A stretch of DNA of 64,000 nucleotides from an uncultured Lachnospiraceae bacterium (GCA_948794795.1 CAQGLR010000003.1:1-64000), one strand, 5' to 3'; positions 45,460-53,607 are shown, numbered from the stretch's first letter. Numbers and translations: made by a program. The notes: generated from the letters alone by a model not told the origin.

Positions 45460-46137
45460 ATGATTAAAAAAATATTATATGGTATTTTTTTATTTATGTC
45501 TGTTATATATATAATTGGATGCGGAAAGATAGATACAGCTACATCATCTGAAAGCAGCAATATCAAAAAAATTGAAATATCTAGTTATGAGCCAGATGTT
45601 TCTGATAATGGAACTATAGAAAAAGAAGTATCGTCTGAAATTATTGAAACACCCTATACAGATAATATACCTGAAACAACAGAGATTAAAACGGAAAAAC
45701 TATCTGTAGAACGTCAATATTCCAATATAAGACATTCAGTAAAAATATTAGGCTTAAAAGAATATGATAAACTTGAAGAAGAAAAATATACAGATAAACC
45801 TTCAAAAGGCAAAAAGTATCTTGTATTATTTTTATCAATAACAAATAATGGATTTGAAGAAGACTATATTAATGCAAATTATGTATATGGAAAAGTAGAT
45901 AATAAAGAAATAGGACATACATTTTTAGTAAATAGCCCAAGAAACTATCCTACAATTTTTACACATATACCTTCTGGACAGAATATAGAAGGTTTTATAG
46001 TATGGGAAGTTCCAAAAGACTGGAAAAAACTCGTATTTTATTATGATGGCTGGCAATATACTGATAATATATCATTACAGTGTACATTAAAGAAGAAGGA
46101 TTTATTTAATCCTCCAATATATAATAAAGTCAATTAA
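45460..46137 (+). CDS. Cassette-linked lipoprotein 3 (DUF4352-like)
   Basis: This is a 225-residue lipoprotein, the most diverged of the set. The signal peptide MIKKILYGIFLFMSVIYIIGC ends in the lipobox Cys21, and the tether is short. The domain has KLSVERQYSNIRHSVKILGL, KGKKYLVLFLSITNNGFEED, FLVNSPRNYPTIFTHIPSGQ and GFIVWEVPKDWKKLVFYYDG. It ends LFNPPIYNKVN in place of the NANDFN tail of lipoproteins 1 and 2. TATGGAGG precedes the start. It converges on the orphan lipoprotein gene across a strong bidirectional terminator. Confidence 0.85.
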   Translation: MIKKILYGIFLFMSVIYIIGCGKIDTATSSESSNIKKIEISSYEPDVSDNGTIEKEVSSEIIETPYTDNIPETTEIKTEKLSVERQYSNIRHSVKILGLKEYDKLEEEKYTDKPSKGKKYLVLFLSITNNGFEEDYINANYVYGKVDNKEIGHTFLVNSPRNYPTIFTHIPSGQNIEGFIVWEVPKDWKKLVFYYDGWQYTDNISLQCTLKKKDLFNPPIYNKVN

Positions 46138-46155
46138 ACATAAAGTATACACATT

Positions 46156-46210
46156 AAAAATCCATCCAAAGTTATATTAAAAAAAATAATAAATACCTGG
46201 ATGGATTTTT
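46156..46210. terminator. Bidirectional terminator
   Basis: AAAAATCCATCCA (46156-46168) and TGGATGGATTTTT (46198-46210) form a perfect 13-bp stem with A/T tails on both sides. Confidence 0.85.
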
Positions 46211-46245
46211 ATTTTACAATATTAAATATTTATACATATTAAGAT

Positions 46246-46992
46246 TTAATTAAAATCATTTGCATTATAAATTATTGGGTCTTTTAAATCATCTGGAGTA
46301 AATTTTGCTGTTAAAACTAGTCCATCAATATTTTTCCATGCATTATATTCCATCTGGAATTTTTTCCAGTTTTTAGGTACTTCCCATACTATAAAACCTC
46401 CTATTGTTTTACCAGCTTCTATATTGGTAAATAATGTAGGATAACTTTTAGGGTCATTAACTAGAAAAGTGTGTTCTATGTTTTTACCATCAACTTTTGC
46501 AGAAATATAATTTGGATTAATATAATCATTGTCAGTACTTGTATTTCTTATGGATAAAAATAAAACAAGAAATTTTTTATTTTTATCTGCTTTATCAGTA
46601 TAATTATCCCCTTTTAAAGTTTTGTATTCTTTAAGCCCTAGAAACTTTATAACTCTGTATGCATCCGAATATTGTTCTTTAGCAGATAGTTTACCTGGTT
46701 TAGGTGCAGGGGTTTCTACTGGCACATTATCTTCAGGAATTCCAGGTGTACCTGAGGTATCAGGACTGTCTGAATCATATGGTTTATTTGTTTCTTTATC
46801 TTGTATATTGTTATTATCTGTGCTATTTTCATTATTTTGTGGTTTTTGTGAAATAACAGCAGACGGAGCTGTACTGACTTGTGTTTCATTATTTGCGTTA
46901 TCAGCATTATTTTGATTACTAATTTTCCCACATCCTTGTACACTTATGCAAAACGAAATAATTAAAACAGCAATAAATACTCTTTTTCTCAT
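46246..46992 (-). CDS. Orphan lipoprotein 4 of the cassette family
   Basis: This is a 248-residue lipoprotein with signal peptide and lipobox (FCISVQGCG, Cys21), a long Asn/Pro/Thr-rich tether, and the family domain (KLSAKEQYSDAYRVIKFLGL, KKFLVLFLSIRNTSTDNDYI, GGFIVWEVPKNWKKFQMEYN, DPIIYNANDFN). It is closer to lipoproteins 1 and 2 than to its two neighbours. It is the only copy with no surface-protein gene directly upstream on its strand. What precedes it is a 230-bp AT-rich stretch and an Rpn remnant. I read it as the surviving part of a deleted unit. GGAAAGGA-type site upstream. Confidence 0.85.
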   Translation of the reverse strand: MRKRVFIAVLIISFCISVQGCGKISNQNNADNANNETQVSTAPSAVISQKPQNNENSTDNNNIQDKETNKPYDSDSPDTSGTPGIPEDNVPVETPAPKPGKLSAKEQYSDAYRVIKFLGLKEYKTLKGDNYTDKADKNKKFLVLFLSIRNTSTDNDYINPNYISAKVDGKNIEHTFLVNDPKSYPTLFTNIEAGKTIGGFIVWEVPKNWKKFQMEYNAWKNIDGLVLTAKFTPDDLKDPIIYNANDFN

Positions 46993-47090
46993 AATAAACT
47001 TCCTTTCCTATATGGTATAATTAATGTTATATATATATCATGCCAAAAATTTCAAAAAATAAACATATTTTATGCAAAACAAGGGTTAAA

Positions 47091-47131
47091 TAAAAAACCT
47101 GTCCTACATAAATGAATATTAGAACAGGTTT
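47091..47131 (-). terminator. Terminator upstream of orphan lipoprotein gene
   Basis: On the minus strand AAACCTGT and ACAGGTTT form an 8-bp stem followed by a T-run (TTTTTTATTT). It would stop transcripts coming from lipoprotein 5. Confidence 0.6.
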
Positions 47132-47221
47132 AATATTAGTTTTTAAATAAATGGTCATATATATAACTTGTTATAAAAATACAATATAAACAACAAATAT
47201 AATAGGTTTTAATAAACAATA

Positions 47222-47290
47222 ATGCCATCTTTTCTTGAAAACGAGCCATCAGAATCTGTTTACAAAGCAACTGAAAAAGGCTTGTATTAA
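47222..47290 (+). pseudogene. Remnant of an Rpn-type gene
   Basis: The 22-codon stretch translates as MPSFLENEPSESVYKATEKG plus LY and a stop. It aligns with LPSLLEDGPSESIYKAEEKN near the N-terminus of the intact Rpn-type protein at 41293-42174. Nothing recognisable of the gene remains on either side. It is on the opposite strand to the neighbouring lipoproteins, the same relative arrangement as in unit 2. Confidence 0.7.
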
Positions 47291-47325
47291 CAGTACAGGA
47301 ATATATTTATCCTGTGCAGGTAAAT

Positions 47326-47362
47326 ATATCCCCAGATAAAATATTATTATATCTGGGGATAT
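47326..47362. repeat. Perfect 13-bp hairpin downstream of lipoprotein 5
   Basis: ATATCCCCAGATA (47326-47338) and TATCTGGGGATAT (47350-47362) with an 11-base loop. It probably contributes to transcript ending for the minus-strand gene at 47436-48023, although no clear T-run follows. The rest of the 46993-47435 gap holds the terminator and Rpn remnant listed separately. Confidence 0.6.
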
Positions 47363-47435
47363 TATATATTGGTTTATTTTATAGGTAAATTTTATAAGAA
47401 TGTTAATTTTAAAAATATATATTTGTATTACAAAT

Positions 47436-48023
47436 TTAAACATATTTTGGAGGATTAAAATAGTCATCAGGGGTAAATGTACAATTTATACTTAGGTTGT
47501 CACTATCTTTCCAGCCATTATATACTATTTCAACTTTCTTCCAGTCCTCTGGAACTTCCCATACAATAAACCCGCTTAAAGTATTTTCTGGTTCAATATT
47601 CTGGAAAATAGTCTGGAAACCTTCGGGTTCATTAAATAAAACAGTATTTGTTATTTCAATGTCATCAACTTTAGCTGATAAATAATTCACATTTATATAA
47701 TCTTTTTCATTCTGTTTATTATAGATTTCTAAAAATAATACAAGATAACTTTTATCTTTTGCCGCTTTATCTGTATACATTTCACTTTCCAGTTTTTTAT
47801 AAGTTTTAAAGCCTATTACATTTATCTGGCGTTTAGCATCTCCATAACCTGCTTTGGCACTGATAGTTGCTTCTACTGGTTCCTTTGGTTCTTCTTGTGT
47901 TTCTGTACCAGAAGTAACTATATTGGCTTTAGATGAATTACTATCTGAATCAATTTTTCCACATGAAGAAAATAAAATTGTGAAAATTAATATTACTGGA
48001 ATTAAACGGATCTTTTTTCTCAT
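47436..48023 (-). CDS. Lipoprotein 5 linked to the complete surface-protein gene
   Basis: This is a 195-residue lipoprotein with signal peptide MRKKIRLIPVILIFTILFSSCG (lipobox FSSC, Cys21), the shortest tether of the set, and a diverged family domain (ISAKAGYGDAKRQINVIGFK, YLVLFLEIYNKQNEKDYINV, LFNEPEGFQTIFQNIEPENT, GFIVWEVPEDWKKVEIVYNG, FNPPKYV). It lies 136 bp downstream of the complete surface gene on the same strand, separated by a hairpin, just as in each cassette unit. It is therefore the lipoprotein currently paired with the expressed ectodomain. Start after a GAAAGCGTGGAA region, where the ribosome binding site is weak. Confidence 0.85.
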   Translation of the reverse strand: MRKKIRLIPVILIFTILFSSCGKIDSDSNSSKANIVTSGTETQEEPKEPVEATISAKAGYGDAKRQINVIGFKTYKKLESEMYTDKAAKDKSYLVLFLEIYNKQNEKDYINVNYLSAKVDDIEITNTVLFNEPEGFQTIFQNIEPENTLSGFIVWEVPEDWKKVEIVYNGWKDSDNLSINCTFTPDDYFNPPKYV

Positions 48024-48054
48024 AGAGCAATTCCACGCTTTCTATATCAGTATT

Positions 48055-48118
48055 ATAAAAAATATAGAGGAAATTCTATATGTTTAAACATTAAGAACCT
48101 CCTCTATATAAATTGTTT
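48055..48118 (-). terminator. Terminator between complete surface gene and lipoprotein 5
   Basis: On the minus strand TATAGAGGA and TCCTCTATA flank a 25-30 base loop and are followed by TTTTTT. It is the positional equivalent of the hairpins after cassettes 1-3 and may be leaky. Confidence 0.55.
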
Positions 48119-48159
48119 TAATATACTTTTAAATTTATATTTAAAAATACATTATATAA

Positions 48160-51100
48160 TTATCTGTCATAACCTAATATGTCACGTAATGTTGGTCTCT
48201 TGCCTGAACCATTAAAGCTGTCTTCCTGGTACTCATCAAAACCTGTGCTGTCAATATATGCCCTGGCATCTGCACCCATTGTTACCTTAACTGTATCACT
48301 TACATATGTCCCCTTAACAGTTGCAGTTAAATCAAATGTATCTTTGATTTCTACTTCTGTAAGTTCAGCTTCAACTGAATTATTTTTGCCTACTGCAAAA
48401 CTCTTAGGTAAGTGTGATAATTCTCCCTTATTCTCTGTAATGTTTGATATAGAATATTCTACTTCAATACCTTTTTCATTTTTAATACTGTCGCCATACT
48501 GGTCAAGTATTACCATATCTGGGTCTGGATTCATTTTTCCAAAATTATATTTTGTATTTACTGCCCTTAAAGTAAGAGGTTTTGAGAATGCAATCTTAGC
48601 AACATACTGTGGTGAATCAGATACAGCAACAGAAGTCTTTACTGTTCCAAGTAAATACTCTTTATTATTATTCCATTTACTTGAATCCGATGTTGAATAC
48701 ACTAATGCTGATACATCTCTCTTAACATCTTTTCTGATATTCTTAGCTGAATTGAAGTCATATAAATCACCATATGTTATAGCACTTGCTGATGTAGGAT
48801 TTGCAAAAATACCGCTGATAACACCATTTTTAACTTCAAATGTTTTATTTGTATTATCACTTGTATCATAATATTTTGAAGGAATAGTAACAGTCTTTCC
48901 ATCATAAGTACCAGCAACTATTACACTACGGTCATTAGTATCAACATCTGGCATACCACCTTCTTTTGTAACTGCTATTGCAGAAGAAGAAGCTGCTTTG
49001 ATATCCTCACCATTTACCTTTTCACTATACTCTGTTATAATCCTTACTTTCTTTATGTCATTAATTCTCAGGTTAGAAAGTTTCTTAACAGGAACTATAG
49101 TATAGTTAATATTCTTTTCAGCATCAACCATGTTCCAGTATTTATCATTACCTTCGCCGTCTAATCTTACAACAGAATATTTAATGCTGTCATTGGCTGC
49201 CTGCTCTAACACTTCTGTAGATGTTGCATCTGCTGCCTGTGGTGCTGTTGTTGCTGTTGGTGCAGGTGTTTCTACTGGTGTTGTTATAGACTCTATAGTA
49301 AGTTTTGACTGGTTGCTGAAAACCCTGAATTTATTATTATCAAGGAATTCTAACTTTCCGCCATCAACTTTCAAGTTCTTTACTGTTGTATAATCAACTT
49401 TTACACCATATGCATGGCCATTAAATCCACTTGCAGACTGTGCCTGCTTGAAGAAAGCATTAACTTTCCATTTATCCCGTCTAGGATGGAACTGCCTGCC
49501 ATACTGGTCAACATATGTTACATCCAGTTCATCAATTAAGTTTGAAGTATCAAATAAGTTAATATCAGCTTTATTATTTTCTGCGATTGTATCATTATTA
49601 TCAGCATTAAGTTTTACAGATGCTACTGCTACAGGACGCCTTGTATCAGATACATACAGCATAGTATTATTGCTTTCGCCACCTACTACAACTGTTACTA
49701 AAGATACATTACGGTCAACTTCATCATATGACGAAGGGTCTGTAAAATTATCTGCCTTATGGGTCTCACCATCACTCCATGTAATTACTGCCTTACCACT
49801 TGCATCTTCTTCTACTTTAAGAGTACCTTCTGTAGCTGTAAGTTTTAATGTCTGTGTAGAACGTGCAATTGTTTCATAGTTTTCAACTTTATTACCATTA
49901 GTATCTTTAGCAGTATAAGGAATTACCACACCTGTATCACCATCTGCTACTTCATGTGATGGTGCTTCAAGTTCCAGGCTCTGGAGTCTTGCACCTGCAT
50001 TAATTGCATAGTTCTGTTCAGTCTTATTACCTGTTGTATTTGAAATAGCTGTGATATTTATTTCTCCACCTGCATCAACATACATACCAGGATTAACCTG
50101 TACAGAAGAATATTCCTTGCCATCATATGTAAGAACTCCGCCCTCTTTGAAGTCTGTCCTTACAAGCATAGGGTTATCACCTATAAATGTTACCTTTGGA
50201 CTTGCAGCATTTGCAAATTCATCAGCATCCATTTCGTTGCCGTCCTGGTCATATGCAGTATATAACATAAGATATCTGTCTTTTGCAAAGTCTACAGGCA
50301 GTGTTTTAAGGATTTCATTCTTTTCTACCTTGCTTATAAATCCTTCAAATTTAACTGAATTCAGAGCCCTTTCCATACCAACAGGAAGAGTTGCCTGTAC
50401 ATTCTTTGCACTCTTTACATCAACACCAATTATATAAACATTGTCACCATACTTAAATTCTTCATTAGTGCTCTTCTGTATAGTAAGACATCCTGTTGAT
50501 TTGTTTGCCTGTACTTTCCCACCACCAGAAGTCCATGTAACAGAAGTAGAAGCCCTCATGCTTACACCATACTGGTCAAGTACATCATAGTATACATATA
50601 CTTTCTTCCTGCTTTTATCTGTAAGGGCTGTCTTACTGTTTATAACAATTTCCTGTACACTCTGCTTTTTAACTTCTACAGTTTTGCTTACTTTATTATC
50701 GCCTAAAGTAGCTGTAAATGTGTATACACCTGGTGTATAGTTGGCTTCAGATGTAAATGTTACTGAAGTTTTAGAAACATCAACAGTTGCTTTAGCGCCT
50801 GAATCTGTACCATCTTCCCTTGTTAATGTGAAAACAGCAGAGTCTGGAACCATTGTTTCAAAAGTTGCTACAATTGTCTTAGCTGTCTTAGCTTCAAGAC
50901 TTGTGATAGCTCCCACTGTATCAGCTGGCACATCTGTTGGAGCTGTTGTTGGCTCTGTACTAGGTGTTGTTGTTGGAGCTGTTGTAGGTTCTGTTGTTGG
51001 CTTAACTGTAGGTTTTGTTGTTGGCTTTGGTGTTACAGCTTTCTTTACAGTAATCTTACATTTAAATGTCTTTTTATTGTACTTAGCTGTAATTGTTGCT

Positions 51101-51366
51101 GTACCTTTCTTCTTACCAGTTACCTTACCAGTCTTCTTACCAACTTTAGCTATCTTTGGCTTATTAGAAGTGAAAGTTGCTTTTACTTTCTTTCCACCTT
51201 TAGTTACCTTAAGTGTTACAGACTTACCAACTTTAATTGTTGCTTTAGTCTTATTGATTTTCACTTTTTTAGTTGCTGCTGCAGCGTCTGTAGGAATACT
51301 TACGCTTGTCATTGTGACAGCTAAAGATAAAACTGCCGCTGCAATCTTAGTTGCATTTCTTCTCAT
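48160..51366 (-). CDS. Complete (expressed) variable surface protein
   Basis: This is a 1068-residue secreted protein. A Sec signal peptide (about 1-30, AVLSLAVTMTSVSIPTDAAA) is followed by a very Lys-rich Big2-like domain (about 33-108; INKTKATIKVGKSVTLKV, IAKVGKKTGKVTGKKKGTAT, ITAKYNKKTFKCKITV) and a Thr/Pro linker (about 109-148, repeats of PTTxPT). At residue 151 the recombination core encodes VGAITS, and the large beta-rich ectodomain begins, homologous to cassettes 1-3 over its whole length to the TLRDILGYDR end. There is no LPXTG motif or C-terminal membrane span, so attachment is unexplained. The cationic N-terminus may bind wall polymers. This copy alone has a promoter, an AAGGAGG site and a signal peptide. 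Binding target unknown. Confidence 0.9.
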   Translation of the reverse strand: MRRNATKIAAAVLSLAVTMTSVSIPTDAAAATKKVKINKTKATIKVGKSVTLKVTKGGKKVKATFTSNKPKIAKVGKKTGKVTGKKKGTATITAKYNKKTFKCKITVKKAVTPKPTTKPTVKPTTEPTTAPTTTPSTEPTTAPTDVPADTVGAITSLEAKTAKTIVATFETMVPDSAVFTLTREDGTDSGAKATVDVSKTSVTFTSEANYTPGVYTFTATLGDNKVSKTVEVKKQSVQEIVINSKTALTDKSRKKVYVYYDVLDQYGVSMRASTSVTWTSGGGKVQANKSTGCLTIQKSTNEEFKYGDNVYIIGVDVKSAKNVQATLPVGMERALNSVKFEGFISKVEKNEILKTLPVDFAKDRYLMLYTAYDQDGNEMDADEFANAASPKVTFIGDNPMLVRTDFKEGGVLTYDGKEYSSVQVNPGMYVDAGGEINITAISNTTGNKTEQNYAINAGARLQSLELEAPSHEVADGDTGVVIPYTAKDTNGNKVENYETIARSTQTLKLTATEGTLKVEEDASGKAVITWSDGETHKADNFTDPSSYDEVDRNVSLVTVVVGGESNNTMLYVSDTRRPVAVASVKLNADNNDTIAENNKADINLFDTSNLIDELDVTYVDQYGRQFHPRRDKWKVNAFFKQAQSASGFNGHAYGVKVDYTTVKNLKVDGGKLEFLDNNKFRVFSNQSKLTIESITTPVETPAPTATTAPQAADATSTEVLEQAANDSIKYSVVRLDGEGNDKYWNMVDAEKNINYTIVPVKKLSNLRINDIKKVRIITEYSEKVNGEDIKAASSSAIAVTKEGGMPDVDTNDRSVIVAGTYDGKTVTIPSKYYDTSDNTNKTFEVKNGVISGIFANPTSASAITYGDLYDFNSAKNIRKDVKRDVSALVYSTSDSSKWNNNKEYLLGTVKTSVAVSDSPQYVAKIAFSKPLTLRAVNTKYNFGKMNPDPDMVILDQYGDSIKNEKGIEVEYSISNITENKGELSHLPKSFAVGKNNSVEAELTEVEIKDTFDLTATVKGTYVSDTVKVTMGADARAYIDSTGFDEYQEDSFNGSGKRPTLRDILGYDR
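50900..50919 (-). other. Putative recombination site in expressed gene
   Basis: On the minus strand ACAGTGGGAGCTATCACAAG, coding TVGAITS at residues 150-156. It shares 20 bases with cassette 1 and 16 with cassettes 2 and 3, all in the opposite orientation. Flanks give short inverted arms: TGATAC, 8 bases, CTATCA. Confidence 0.75.
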
Positions 51367-51397
51367 TTAATATGCCTCCTTATATTTTTATTCTACA

Positions 51398-51426
51398 ATG
51401 ATACATCAGATGTTGTATTTTGTCAA
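51398..51426 (-). promoter_or_regulatory. Promoter of the expressed surface gene
   Basis: On the minus strand TTGACA, exactly 17 bases, TATCAT, about 30 bp upstream of the start codon. AAGGAGG lies between (51375-51382). It is outside the invertible segment, so it would drive any ectodomain placed at the site. Confidence 0.8.
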
Positions 51427-51497
51427 TCCTGAATTTTTACATTTTTCACTCTTTTTATTTTTTGTACTCCCTCTGCCACCTTCCTTTTGGCAAAAAA

Positions 51498-51531
51498 GAT
51501 GAGTAAAACTACTACCGCAGCCTTACTCATC
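51498..51531 (-). terminator. Terminator upstream of surface-gene promoter
   Basis: On the minus strand GATGAGTAA and TTACTCATC form a 9-bp stem followed by TTTTTTG. It would stop read-through from the pdxR side before the surface-gene promoter. Confidence 0.65.
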
Positions 51532-51755
51532 CTTTCCTAAAAATACAAAAAACCAATTGAGAAAAAATGTAAATACTAACAAAAGTGTATCCTTGATAAT
51601 AGGATAATCTCCCATCTATTGTATTCAAGAATAATACCACACCTTTTGTATTTAGTCAACCATTTTTTTCTATTATCTAATCTATAAATCTGTTTTAGAT
51701 TTTTAAAAAATGGTTTGGATGAGCTACAAGTATTTTATATAATTTTTATTTGTCA

Positions 51756-51832
51756 TTTCAATGTCATAAAATTTTAAATTTCATGTCACATTCATACAAT
51801 TTTCATGTCACAAATATCCGTTTTTCATGTCA
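51756..51832. repeat. Four direct repeats phased at 22 bp
   Basis: TTTCATGTCA occurs at 51779, 51801 and 51823, with TTTCAATGTCA (one extra base) at 51756. The period is 22 bp, two helical turns. It lies 330-430 bp upstream of the surface-gene promoter in the 656-bp gap before pdxR, and looks like an array of regulator binding sites. The rest of the gap holds the terminator at 51498 and a small palindrome TATCCT-7-AGGATA at 51588-51606. I see no gene. Confidence 0.7.
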
Positions 51833-52022
51833 AACTTGCCTATTCCGCATAAAATAAGGGCAAAACCGGCGGTTCTAGCCTGTCTTTTCCCAGTTATAAT
51901 GTGCATTTTTTATAATACACTACGGACATCCCCTTTCTTTAACATGCCTGTGCCTGGTATTCTATATTATAAAAAAACAACCTATTACACAAACTTATGT
52001 ATTATAATATATAAAATTATAT

Positions 52023-53477
52023 TTATATACCAGGGAAGCCTGATGATTTACAAAGAAGTTCTACTGTTTTTCCAACGTCTTCAAGCTTTATTCCTGAATA
52101 GTTAATAATTATAATATGCTGTTTATCTTCATTATTAAATAAAGAAGCAGGTTCATCTTCAAAATAATATTCCGACAGGCATGATACATTTATTTTGTTA
52201 TTTCTGCATATTTCTACATATTCTTTATCAGACATATCTGTCTGTACTTTTAAAAGAAAGTGAAGCCCAGAACCTGCCTCTGATACAACACTTATATCTG
52301 CAAGCCTGCTCTTCTTTATTTCTTTCATCAGCTGTCCATGTACATTTCTATAGTAGTTTCTCATTCTGTTTATATGCTTTTCAAAATACCCATCTTTTAT
52401 AAAACGGGCAAGTGTGTATTGCTCAAAATTTGAAACAGTACATGAATAAAAACCCAGTTTATTATAGAACACACCAATAAGGCTCTTTGGAAGTACCATA
52501 TAACTTATTCTTATAGTAGGGGCAAGGCTTTTTGCAAATGTATTTATATATATTACCCTTTCCATTACATCAATACTTTGAAGTGCAGGTATCGGACGGC
52601 CTGCAAGACGGAACTCTGAGTCATAATCATCTTCTATAATATAGCGTCCTTCTTTGCGTGATGCCCAGCTTAATATTTCATAACGCCTGCTTACTGGTGT
52701 TACTATACCTGTAGGGTAATGGTGTGATGGCGATATATGTGCCACATCTGCGTTATGTTTCTCCAGTTCTTCCACAATTATCCCTGAATTATCAACAGGG
52801 ATATACTCACATGCAACATTATTGCTTTTATAAATTTGTGCTACTTTTTTATAACCTGGATTTTCTACTGCGTAAACTTTATTATGTCCAAGAAGCTGTA
52901 TAATCAGGTTATAGAGATACTCTGTCCCTGCACCTGTTATTATCTGTCCTGGTTCCGTTTCCATATTACGGAACTGTTTTAAATGAAGGCTTATTGTACG
53001 CCTTAGCTCCATTATCCCGCCACTAGGTGCTTTATCCATTAATGCGGTACTTTTTTCAGTTATAACCTCTCTCATAAGCTTTGCCCATATAGAAAATGGA
53101 AAATTATCTGGATGTGTCCTGTTGCTTACCAGGTCAATTTCATATTGGCAGCCTGTCCCGTTATCTATATATGTATTATCTTTGATAATTTCTCCCTTTA
53201 TATTATCTTTTTCTTCTTTTATATATATATTTCCTGGAAGTTCTGTCACATAAAAGCCCTTCTTAGGGACTGAGTATATAAATCCTTCTGCCTGTAGCTG
53301 TGCATATGCATTTTCGACAGTAATACTGCTTATACCCAGATTTTCTGCAAAACTCCTTTTAGATGGAAGTTTTGTGCCAGGCTGCAGATTACTGTCAAGT
53401 ATATCATTTTTAATACATTTATAAAGATGGATATAAAGTGGTTCTGGCCCTATATTTTCAAATGAATATGTCAGCAT
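52023..53477 (-). CDS. pdxR: MocR/PdxR-type GntR regulator with aminotransferase-like domain
   Basis: This is a 484-residue transcription factor. The N-terminal GntR winged helix (about 10-75; PLYIHLYKCIKNDILDSNLQ, LPSKRSFAENLGISSITVEN, AYAQLQAEGFIYSVP) is joined to a fold-type I aminotransferase-like domain (about 120-480) with ITGAGTEYLYNLIIQLLG, the PHHY-type SPSHHYPTGIV, IIEDDYDSEFR and TFAKSLAPTIRISYMVLP (PLP-binding Lys). It is divergent from pdxS with an inverted repeat between them, so it most likely senses pyridoxal phosphate and controls pdxST, like PdxR of other Firmicutes. Confidence 0.9.
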   Translation of the reverse strand: MLTYSFENIGPEPLYIHLYKCIKNDILDSNLQPGTKLPSKRSFAENLGISSITVENAYAQLQAEGFIYSVPKKGFYVTELPGNIYIKEEKDNIKGEIIKDNTYIDNGTGCQYEIDLVSNRTHPDNFPFSIWAKLMREVITEKSTALMDKAPSGGIMELRRTISLHLKQFRNMETEPGQIITGAGTEYLYNLIIQLLGHNKVYAVENPGYKKVAQIYKSNNVACEYIPVDNSGIIVEELEKHNADVAHISPSHHYPTGIVTPVSRRYEILSWASRKEGRYIIEDDYDSEFRLAGRPIPALQSIDVMERVIYINTFAKSLAPTIRISYMVLPKSLIGVFYNKLGFYSCTVSNFEQYTLARFIKDGYFEKHINRMRNYYRNVHGQLMKEIKKSRLADISVVSEAGSGLHFLLKVQTDMSDKEYVEICRNNKINVSCLSEYYFEDEPASLFNNEDKQHIIIINYSGIKLEDVGKTVELLCKSSGFPGI

Positions 53478-53505
53478 ATATTTTTTCCTCCTAATCTGGC
53501 ATTAC

Positions 53506-53540
53506 TGGCTATATTTATTCTGGGTATTTTGATATAGCCA
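53506..53540. promoter_or_regulatory. Probable PdxR operator
   Basis: TGGCTATAT (53506-53514) and its complement ATATAGCCA (53532-53540) are 17 bases apart, in the gap between divergent pdxR and pdxS. The position suggests an autoregulatory and pdxST control site. Confidence 0.6.
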
Positions 53541-53607
53541 AATTTGATTATAATTTATTATGTCTTATTAGTAAATAGATAGATTTTTATTTTAAGGAGG
53601 TTTTGAA

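Noticed and set aside
50900..51000. Phase variation by slipped-strand repeats in the Thr/Pro linker
   Set aside because: The linker codons are repetitive (PTT/PTA units) but irregular, with no long mononucleotide or short tandem tract of the kind that slips often. The inverted core is a better explanation of the paralogues.
50741..51370. Long + strand frame of 209 codons, Val/Gly-rich
   Set aside because: It is the antisense shadow of the Thr/Pro linker and Lys-rich N-terminus of the expressed surface gene. It has no ribosome binding site, and the low-complexity VVGAVVGSVVG pattern comes from the complement of the linker repeats.
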